Position numbers and translations under genes: made by a program
Shown here: positions 16,011-22,608 of the stretch, piece by piece
Numbering within the stretch: position 1 is the first letter of the stretch
Layout: each line of letters opens with the position of its first letter
Notes under the pieces: generated by a model
What the model saw: only the letters and a program-made list of their open reading frames with translations
Database searches by the model: none
What the model was told of the DNA's origin: nothing
NCBI GenBank assembly: GCA_033764445.1
Contig: JANRIZ010000010.1
Location: 1-25,958, forward strand
Source: JANRIZ01 sp033764445
GTDB taxonomy: Bacteria; Verrucomicrobiota; Verrucomicrobiia; JAWXBN01
Direction of reading: 5' to 3'
DNA length: 25,958 nucleotides

Positions 16011-16076
16011 ATCGGTGTTTCATCCGTGGCTTCCGATTTTATGAGACCTTTTGAGAGCCACGGATCAAACACGGAT
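16011..16076. repeat. Large inverted repeat between xseA and gmd
   Basis: Arms 16011-16031 and 16056-16076 are 21 bases long with two mismatches (core TTTGATCCGTGGCT-like), separated by 24 bases. A third partial copy, ATCCGTATTTGAT, lies just upstream (16000-16012). It sits in the 261-base gap between two convergent genes. No protein is encoded. It may be a REP/MITE-like element or a two-way transcript end. Confidence 0.75.
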
Positions 16077-16195
16077 TTTGGGGAGAAAATTTAGAGCATT
16101 TTAAATAATTTTGTGACCTGTCCGATCCACCTGCACGCACTCTGGAAGGTGTGCTCGAAGAACATTTTTCATCGGATGCGCCGTGCCCGGCAGGA

Positions 16196-17224
16196 TCAAA
16201 ACGGGGTGATTGGCTGACCGGAGCGTTTTTGCTCGAGCATTTTGATGTCGGCATCGACCATCAGACCGACCAGGCCCCGGAATTTTGTCTTGGGTTCCCA
16301 GCCGAGTTTTTCCCGGGCCTTGGCCGGATCGCCGATGAGGAGTTCAACTTCCGCAGGACGTTCGTAGCGTTTGTCGTAATCGACATATTTTTCCCAGTCC
16401 AGCCCCACGTGGCCGAAGGCCTCCTGGCAGAATTCGCGGACCGAGTGGGTTTCATTGGTGGCCAGGACGAAGTCATCGGGCTGGTCGTGCTGGAGCATGC
16501 GCCACATGCCCTCGACGTATTCCCGGGCATAACCCCAGTCCCGTTTGGCGTCGAGGTTGCCGAGGTAGAGTTTTTCCTGAAGCCCGAGTTTGATGTGGGC
16601 CACCGCCCGGGTGATTTTGCGGGTGACAAAGGTTTCGCCGCGGCGGGGGGATTCGTGGTTGAAAAGAATGCCGTTGCAGGCAAAAAGATCGTAGCTTTCG
16701 CGGTAGTTGACCGTGGCCCAGTAGGAGAAGACCTTTGCACAGCCGTAGGGACTGCGGGGCCAGAAGGGAGTGGTTTCCCTCTGGGGCACTTCCTGGACCT
16801 TGCCGAACATCTCGCTGGAGGAGGCCTGGTAAAAGCGGGGTTTGACGCCCGACTCCCGGATCGCCTCCAGGATGCGGATCGTACCCACGCCCGTGACATC
16901 GGCGGTGTATTCCGGGATGTCAAAGCTCACGCGGACGTGGCTCTGGGCGGCCAGGTGGTAGATTTCGTCGGGCTGGAGATTGTAGAGCAGCTTGACCATC
17001 TGGACGGAATCCGCCAGGTCGCCGTAATGCAGGAAGAGCCTGACCCCGTTGATGTGGGGGTCCTGGTAGAGGTGATCGATGCGGGAGGTGTTGAAGGTGC
17101 TGGCCCGGCGGATCACTCCATGGACCTCGTACCCTTTTTCGAGGAGAAGATCGGCGAGGTAGGAACCATCCTGACCGGTGATCCCGGTGATGAGTGCTTT
17201 TTTGGCCATAGAGGAAACGGACAT
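16196..17224 (-). CDS. gmd: GDP-mannose 4,6-dehydratase
   Basis: Cytoplasmic NADP-dependent short-chain dehydrogenase (342 aa) converting GDP-mannose to GDP-4-keto-6-deoxymannose, precursor of GDP-fucose, -rhamnose or -perosamine for surface polysaccharide. Seen: Rossmann TGITGQDG (13-20), the SSSEMFG segment (135-141) and the catalytic Tyr160-x3-Lys164 in SPYGCAK. FNHESPRRGETFVTRKI and RDWGYAREYVEGMW are diagnostic of Gmd. Length is normal. An alternative start at 17209 (MAKKALITG) fits the family N-terminus nearly as well; 17224 has GGA five bases upstream. The usual next enzyme (Fcl or Rmd) is absent nearby. It is divergent from the symporter-thioesterase fusion gene, with a 116-base shared region. 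Confidence 0.96.
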   Translation of the reverse strand: MSVSSMAKKALITGITGQDGSYLADLLLEKGYEVHGVIRRASTFNTSRIDHLYQDPHINGVRLFLHYGDLADSVQMVKLLYNLQPDEIYHLAAQSHVRVSFDIPEYTADVTGVGTIRILEAIRESGVKPRFYQASSSEMFGKVQEVPQRETTPFWPRSPYGCAKVFSYWATVNYRESYDLFACNGILFNHESPRRGETFVTRKITRAVAHIKLGLQEKLYLGNLDAKRDWGYAREYVEGMWRMLQHDQPDDFVLATNETHSVREFCQEAFGHVGLDWEKYVDYDKRYERPAEVELLIGDPAKAREKLGWEPKTKFRGLVGLMVDADIKMLEQKRSGQPITPF

Positions 17225-17268
17225 TTATTTCCAAAACCGGGGCATCCGCCAAGTAAAAAATGTGATTG

Positions 17269-17294
17269 AGTGTCAAAAAGAGCAAGAAGACACT
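17269..17294. promoter_or_regulatory. Inverted repeat, candidate operator
   Basis: AGTGTC (17269-17274) and GACACT (17289-17294) are perfect inverted 6-mers, 20 bases from centre to centre (two helical turns). The right arm touches the putative -35 box of the fusion gene. The spacing suits a dimeric regulator in the gap between gmd and the fusion gene. Chance occurrence is possible. Confidence 0.3.
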
Positions 17295-17322
17295 TTGCAA
17301 ACAAACCGCTTTCGGACACAAT
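17295..17322 (+). promoter_or_regulatory. Possible promoter of the symporter-thioesterase fusion gene
   Basis: TTGCAA (17295-17300), 16-base spacer, CACAAT (17317-17322), each 4 of 6 matches to the sigma70 consensus. The predicted leader is about 12 bases and lacks a Shine-Dalgarno site. Confidence 0.35.
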
Positions 17323-17340
17323 GGCCCTCTTTTTTCAACC

Positions 17341-19203
17341 ATGAAACCTTTCACGACATTTCTCTGGTCCACCTCCATTGCGCTTTCCTGGTTGTGGGGA
17401 TTGGGCCTGTTTTTTTCAGTCCAGATCAGTGTGATGTTTGGGGTGACCGGGCTGCTGTGTTTTGCCATCCCCAACGGGATCGGCCTGGCCCTCTTCGGAC
17501 TTTTCACCGATCAGATCGCCCGGCGTGCGGGTTCGGCTGAAAGGCTGGCGGAGGATTTTATCGCCCGGGCCAAGGGGTTCCGCGCCATTTTTTTGTTTTA
17601 TCAGGTCATGGCCGTGGCGCTGAGTGTGTTTGCGCTGTTGAAGTATGGGATCCTGCCGGTGCAGGGATATCTGGTGGTCATTGCCATTCTTTTTCTGGGA
17701 CTGGCCCTCTTCATCGGGGACGAGTTTGACATCCGCGGAATCAAGTTCATCCATGGCTGGTATTTTCTCGGGATTGTCCTGTGCCTGGGCGCGATTTTCA
17801 TTTTCCGCGTGTATCCGCGGTCCGAGATATTCAGCTCTGAAAATTTCGGTTTGGGGGAGGATCCGCCCTGGACTCTTTATTTTTGGAGTTATTTCATCCC
17901 GATGATTGTCGGATTCCTTGTCGGCCCCTGGCTGGATCTGCAGCAGTGGCAGCGGGCGATCCAGATTGCGCGGGAGAAGGGGTCGATCCGCAACGCCTAT
18001 CTGGTGGGCTCGGTCCTGTTTTTTGGGCTGATACTGGTTCACGGCCTGCTGGCGCTGTGGGTGCTTGGGCAGGGCGGGGACAGTTTTCTGTCCATCGCCC
18101 CGTCGTGGTTCGGGGACCAGGCCCTGGCCGGGCACGAGATCATCACCCGCTATTTTCAGAGCACCTCCGGCGGACCCAACACCGTGGCGCTCTGGTGTTA
18201 CCTCGGTTTTGTGGCGCTGGCCATCATCTCCACCCTGGACAGCGCCTATCTGGCCACCAAATGGTATCTCCAGGAAAACATCAAAAACAGCCAGAGCGTC
18301 CTGCTGAGTTTTCTGCCCAAGTCCCTGTGTGTCTCCCCCATTCCCCTGGCGATGCTGGCGGGGGTGATCGGTGTGGTGGGGGCGATTCCCGTGCTGAGGA
18401 TCGAGCTGGAATATTTCATGGTTTTTTACGCCACGTTTTTTGTGGGTTACGAGATATTGCTGTTGGCCACCATCCGTCACCGGTTTGTGATGCCGCGTTC
18501 CCCCCTGCAGGTGTTTGCGGTGGCCCTGGTGTCCCTGGCGGTGTTTTGTCTGGGGTACTTCAGCCGCGAATACTGCTGGCTGATGATCCTCGGCTCGCTG
18601 ATTCCCGTGGCCCAGGCGGTCTGGCTTTTCACCCGTCCGAACATCCCGGCCATGAGCGACGTGAAGGAACGGCTCACGGAGTTCCGTGAAAACGTCTCCA
18701 AGGAGGTGGCGCAGATGGCGACCACGGCCATTGCCAACGTCACGAACGTGCCCGCGATCCAACCGGCGGGGGAGAATCAGGGAAGCTCCACGTATTTTGA
18801 GGGGAAATGGTTTGTGTACACCTTCACGACGACCTACTGCGACACCAACTCCGTCGGGAACGTGTATTTTGCCAATTACGCAAAGTGGGTGGGGTCGACC
18901 CGGGAGCTTTTTTTCCAGCATGCCATGCCCTTTTTCGACCTCAAGACCACCCCCTTTTTCATCCTCACCCGCGAGTTCAACCACAAGTTCATCCGTGAGA
19001 CCAAGGAATTCCAGAAGGTCTTTGTGAAGATCCGGGTCGGCTCGTACAACCGCAAATTTGTCACTTTGGAGCATGTGGTGGTTGATGCCGGGGGCCTGAC
19101 CATCGGCAAGGGGGAACAGTCGCTGATGTTTGTGTCCTCTGCGGACTACAAACTCGTGGACCTGCCCGCCGAGGTGCTTTCCGCGTTCATGAAGTATATC
19201 TGA
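17341..19203 (+). CDS. Fusion: sodium:solute symporter-like membrane domain plus hotdog acyl-CoA thioesterase
   Basis: Protein of 620 aa with two parts. Residues 1-430 contain about eleven hydrophobic segments. LVGPWLDLQQWQRAIQIARE (194-213) and IISTLDSAYLATKW (295-308) resemble the conserved loop and the S-T-x-D-S Na2-site helix of the SSS (LeuT-fold) family. A linker (437-480) with an amphipathic helix follows. Residues about 488-620 form a 4HBT hotdog domain: YCDTNSVGNVYFANYAKWVG with Asp501, REFNHKF, and GSYNRKFVTLEHVVVDAGG. The pattern D-T-N-x-V-G-N-V-Y-x-x-N-Y is closest to thioesterases of the enediyne/polyketide type as I recall them. Both parts look intact and in one frame without a stop, so the fusion is probably real. 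Start is ATG 17341; the frame opens 25 codons earlier. The transported solute and thioester are unknown. Confidence 0.78.
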   Translation: MKPFTTFLWSTSIALSWLWGLGLFFSVQISVMFGVTGLLCFAIPNGIGLALFGLFTDQIARRAGSAERLAEDFIARAKGFRAIFLFYQVMAVALSVFALLKYGILPVQGYLVVIAILFLGLALFIGDEFDIRGIKFIHGWYFLGIVLCLGAIFIFRVYPRSEIFSSENFGLGEDPPWTLYFWSYFIPMIVGFLVGPWLDLQQWQRAIQIAREKGSIRNAYLVGSVLFFGLILVHGLLALWVLGQGGDSFLSIAPSWFGDQALAGHEIITRYFQSTSGGPNTVALWCYLGFVALAIISTLDSAYLATKWYLQENIKNSQSVLLSFLPKSLCVSPIPLAMLAGVIGVVGAIPVLRIELEYFMVFYATFFVGYEILLLATIRHRFVMPRSPLQVFAVALVSLAVFCLGYFSREYCWLMILGSLIPVAQAVWLFTRPNIPAMSDVKERLTEFRENVSKEVAQMATTAIANVTNVPAIQPAGENQGSSTYFEGKWFVYTFTTTYCDTNSVGNVYFANYAKWVGSTRELFFQHAMPFFDLKTTPFFILTREFNHKFIRETKEFQKVFVKIRVGSYNRKFVTLEHVVVDAGGLTIGKGEQSLMFVSSADYKLVDLPAEVLSAFMKYI

Positions 19204-19228
19204 GACGGGGCGGTGGCGAGGGGGGGAT

Positions 19229-19723
19229 TTACAAAATCCCCAGAAACCGGACCACCACCAGGGCCAGGGCCAGGAGGGCCAGCAAGCCCAGGATGACGTT
19301 GAAAGTGGCCAGAGGGCTGCGGGTTTCGCGCGGTTTTTTGAGGGTGATCGGCGCTCCGGGAGTGCGGGCGGGCGAGGGGGGGCGGATCTCGGACTTGGCG
19401 GGTTCGGAGACCGTCTTCGGGTCCCTGACCACCTCGGAATCGTAATCGCAGTCAATTTTGCCGAAGCGGATCCGGTCCCCGTTTTTGAGTTCCTTTTCGC
19501 CCATCAGTTTTTCACCGTTGAGCTGGGTGCCGTTGGTGGAGTTGTTGTCCAGGAGGGCGTAGTCGCCGGTGGATTTGAGCCGGAAAAAGGCGTGGCAGCT
19601 GGAAATGGAGTCCTCAGGCAGGCAGATCGTGTTTTCCTCGATCCGCCCGAGGGAGATTTTTTCGCCCGAGAGGGGGAACTCCCGGCCTTTCAATTCGCCT
19701 TCGACGACACGCAGTTTGGGCAT
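19229..19723 (-). CDS. FHA-domain protein with C-terminal membrane anchor
   Basis: Protein of 164 aa. The FHA domain (about 1-100) binds phosphothreonine: Gly26-Arg27 in SLGRIEENTI, Ser42 and His44 in SISSCHAFF, and NNSTNGTQLNG with the conserved N-x-S-x-N-G-T. A Pro/Ser/Lys-rich linker (about 105-138) leads to one hydrophobic helix (about 141-163) at the very C-terminus, so the FHA domain should face the cytoplasm as a tail-anchored protein. No Ser/Thr kinase or phosphatase is nearby, so the partner is unknown. The longest frame begins 22 codons upstream; ATG 19723 is chosen because the FHA strand starts there and a promoter ends 10 bases before it. It converges with the fusion gene (25-base gap) and diverges from glnD. 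Confidence 0.87.
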   Translation of the reverse strand: MPKLRVVEGELKGREFPLSGEKISLGRIEENTICLPEDSISSCHAFFRLKSTGDYALLDNNSTNGTQLNGEKLMGEKELKNGDRIRFGKIDCDYDSEVVRDPKTVSEPAKSEIRPPSPARTPGAPITLKKPRETRSPLATFNVILGLLALLALALVVVRFLGIL

Positions 19724-19733
19724 TGCAAGGAGG

Positions 19734-19762
19734 ATCAAACCCGGTGTGCGCGGGCGTGTCAA
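19734..19762 (-). promoter_or_regulatory. Sigma70-like promoter of the FHA gene
   Basis: On the minus strand: a perfect TTGACA (19757-19762), 17-base spacer, TTTGAT (19734-19739). The -10 box ends 10 bases before the ATG at 19723, so the leader would be only about 3-4 bases. The gap holds CCTCC, the opposite of a Shine-Dalgarno site. Confidence 0.65.
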
Positions 19763-19798
19763 TGTTTTCCCCGGTTGTGGCCGGCCCAAACAATGTGA

Positions 19799-19826
19799 TT
19801 GCCCCGGGGCGGTGACGGGCTATTTT
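19799..19826 (+). promoter_or_regulatory. Sigma70-like promoter of glnD
   Basis: TTGCCC (19799-19804), 16-base spacer, TATTTT (19821-19826), then 9 bases to GTG 19836. The predicted transcription start is at or just before that GTG, which supports it as the start of glnD and implies a leaderless mRNA. Confidence 0.5.
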
Positions 19827-19835
19827 TACAAAACT

Positions 19836-22589
19836 GTGGCGATCACCTATCTGGAAAAAGTATTGAGACATGCCGAGGAACGGCTGATCTCCAGCCCCAA
19901 AAGCCGTCCGGCGGACATTCTGGCCCTGTACCAGAAATTCATCCGCATGGAGGAGCACCGGTTGCGCATCCAGCATCGGGGCGGGGCGGGCGGGCGGGAA
20001 ATCTGCCGCGGACGGGCCACACTCATTGACGTGATGTTGCGGCACATCCACCGGGGCGCGGAGGAATTCCTGACCGACAAACACGGGGCGCGTCCGCATC
20101 CGCGGCTATCCCTGCTGGCCGTGGGCGGGTACGGACGCGGGGAGCTCAACCCCTTCAGTGACGTGGACATCCTGTTTTTATACGAGGGCCGCTCGCCCAA
20201 GCCCGAGGCCTTCACCGACGAGATGGTCCAGCAGATCCTCTACATGCTCTGGGATATCGGGCTGAAGGTGGGCCATGCCAGCCGGTGCATTCCCGACACC
20301 CTTGCCCATGCCAACCAGGACATGCAGTCGATGACGGCGATGATGGAGGCCCGGTTTCTGACCGGGAACACCGCGCTTTTTGCGGAGTTCCAGGAGCAGT
20401 TCCGGCTCAAATGCCTCAAGCCCCATGTGGACGACTACATCCGGTGGCGCATGAACGACCAGACCGACCGACATGCCAAGGCCGGCAACACCGTTTTTAT
20501 CCAGGAGCCCAACATCAAAAACGGCTGCGGGGGGTTGCGGGACTACCAGAATCTGCACTGGATCGCCCGGGTCAAAAAGGGTGTGGAAACAACCCCGGAG
20601 CTTGAGTCCAAGGGCCTGATCACCCGGTCCGAGCTCAAACAACTGGAGGCCGCCTACGACTTTCTGATGCGTGTGCGCAACGAGCTGCATTACCGGGCCG
20701 GGCGTCCCAACGACACCATCAACCTCAATCTGCAGGGCAAAATCGCCGATGCCTTCGGTTACCAGCAGCGCACCGTGCTGCGGCGGATCGAGGTGTTCAT
20801 GAAGGAATATTACACCCATGCCCGGAATATCTTCTTCATCACCAATCTGGCCGCCGAAAAACTGTCGCTTTCCCCGGAGCGGCAGACCATCACCGCCTTC
20901 AATTTTCTGGCCCGGCTGCAGAAAAAGCAGGAGACCATTGACGGATTTGTATTCCGGAACGGCATCATCCATGCCGAAAACAGCAGTGTGTTTCGCGAGG
21001 ATTCCTTCCGTCTGATCCGCGTGTTTCTGTACCAGCAGCAGCGTCAGGCCAGCCTGGACCCCGAGCTGCGGTCACTGATCCAGTCCCGGCTCGGTCTGGT
21101 GGACCGGTCCTTCTGTTATTCCAAGTCCGCCCGCGAAACCTTTCGGGCGATCCTGGAGAGCAAGGGCCAGGTCGGCCGCATTTTGCGGTCCATGCATGAG
21201 GTCGGTTTTCTCGGACGCTACCTGCCGGAGTTTGGGCGGCTGACCTGTCTGGTGCAGCACGAGTTTTTCCACCGGTACACCGCCGACGAGCATACGCTCC
21301 AGTGCATTGAGAAACTCGACATGGTGCTGGATTCGAAGGAGCCGCTTTTTGCCAAATACACGCCCCTTTTCCAGAAGCTCGAAAACCCCTTTGTCCTGTA
21401 TCTGGCCCTGATCCTGCACGACACCGGACGCGCCGAGAACTCCCGGCACCATTCCGATTCCAGCGCCAAAAACGCGATGCACATCGCCAAACGCTTCCAT
21501 CTGACCGAGGAGGAGCGGCGGCAGCTGATCATGCTCGTCGACCATCACCTGACCATGAGTGAATTCGGGCGCAAGCGCGACCTGTGCGATCCGGCCGTCA
21601 TCCGGGAGTTTGCGCAGATTGTCCGGGACGAACGCGGGCTCGACAAGCTCCATCTAATGACCTTTGCCGACAGCCAGGGGGTGGGCAGCAACACGGGCAG
21701 TGACTGGCGGGAGCTTTCCCACTGGCAGCTCTACCACAGCACGCGGGAGTTTCTGGCCGGCAGCTTTGAGCAGAACACCCACACCGAGGATGCCCGGGGG
21801 GCCCTGCGCGAGGAGGTGACCCGGCTGCTGCGTCCCCGCGGGGAGGACCTGGCCGACCAGATCGACGAACATTTCCTGTCGATGCCCCCGCGTTATTTTC
21901 TGATCCGTTCCCCGGAGCAGGTGGCCGACGACATCCGTCTGGTGGGGAAATTCCTCCACACCCTGGGCGAGGACACCGTCAACGCCCTCGCCCCCGTCAG
22001 CGACTGGCGGCATTATCCCGAGGCGGGCAATTCGCGGGTGACCGTGTGCACGTGGGACCGGGAGAACCTGTTCCTGAAAATCGCCGGGGCCTTCACCGTG
22101 GCGGACCTGAACATTCTCAACGCCGCCATTTACACCCGCCGGGACAACATCATCCTGGACACCTTCCGTGTGTGCGACACGAAGTTTGCCGCCGTCACCG
22201 ACGAGCGGGACATCCGCCTGGTGGAAAACACGCTGCACCGGGCGCTGACGGATCCCGACTTTGATCTGGTTGAGAAGATCGAATCACTCCGGGCCAAACG
22301 ACCACGGCCCGAGCCGTTGCCGGAGCGGTTTCCGCAGCGGATCATCGTCGACAACCATGTTTCGGCGGAGGCGACCATGATTGAGATCCAGACCGCCGAC
22401 CGGATGGGACTGCTTTTTGACGTGCTGGAGGTGTTTTCGCGGCTGAATGTGGATATTTTCCTGGCCAAAATCTCCACTGAAAAGGGGGCGGCGCTGGACA
22501 CCTTTTATGTGACCGACCGGACCGGCGGCAAGATCATGGACCCGCATTACATTGAATCCATCCGTACCGGACTTCGCCGGAAGATATGA
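19836..22589 (+). CDS. glnD: Bifunctional PII uridylyltransferase/uridylyl-removing enzyme
   Basis: Cytoplasmic nitrogen sensor (917 aa) that uridylylates PII at low glutamine and deuridylylates it at high glutamine. The nucleotidyltransferase motif is GGYGRGELNPFSDVDIL (97-113) with metal Asp109 and Asp111. The GlnD-specific helical domain includes KNGCGGLRDYQNLHW. The HD domain has His475, His485 and LILHDTGRAENSRHHSDSSA with His528-Asp529, where HDIAKG or HDIGKG is usual. Two C-terminal ACT domains (about 733-805 and 847-917) bind glutamine. Length is typical. The start is uncertain: the frame opens far upstream, antisense to the FHA gene; GTG 19836 matches the family N-terminus and the promoter, GTG 19812 is an alternative. 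No glnB lies in the window. The kinase gene follows after 19 bases. Confidence 0.94.
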   Translation: MAITYLEKVLRHAEERLISSPKSRPADILALYQKFIRMEEHRLRIQHRGGAGGREICRGRATLIDVMLRHIHRGAEEFLTDKHGARPHPRLSLLAVGGYGRGELNPFSDVDILFLYEGRSPKPEAFTDEMVQQILYMLWDIGLKVGHASRCIPDTLAHANQDMQSMTAMMEARFLTGNTALFAEFQEQFRLKCLKPHVDDYIRWRMNDQTDRHAKAGNTVFIQEPNIKNGCGGLRDYQNLHWIARVKKGVETTPELESKGLITRSELKQLEAAYDFLMRVRNELHYRAGRPNDTINLNLQGKIADAFGYQQRTVLRRIEVFMKEYYTHARNIFFITNLAAEKLSLSPERQTITAFNFLARLQKKQETIDGFVFRNGIIHAENSSVFREDSFRLIRVFLYQQQRQASLDPELRSLIQSRLGLVDRSFCYSKSARETFRAILESKGQVGRILRSMHEVGFLGRYLPEFGRLTCLVQHEFFHRYTADEHTLQCIEKLDMVLDSKEPLFAKYTPLFQKLENPFVLYLALILHDTGRAENSRHHSDSSAKNAMHIAKRFHLTEEERRQLIMLVDHHLTMSEFGRKRDLCDPAVIREFAQIVRDERGLDKLHLMTFADSQGVGSNTGSDWRELSHWQLYHSTREFLAGSFEQNTHTEDARGALREEVTRLLRPRGEDLADQIDEHFLSMPPRYFLIRSPEQVADDIRLVGKFLHTLGEDTVNALAPVSDWRHYPEAGNSRVTVCTWDRENLFLKIAGAFTVADLNILNAAIYTRRDNIILDTFRVCDTKFAAVTDERDIRLVENTLHRALTDPDFDLVEKIESLRAKRPRPEPLPERFPQRIIVDNHVSAEATMIEIQTADRMGLLFDVLEVFSRLNVDIFLAKISTEKGAALDTFYVTDRTGGKIMDPHYIESIRTGLRRKI

Positions 22590-22608
22590 GGATGGGGAGC
22601 CACACGTG

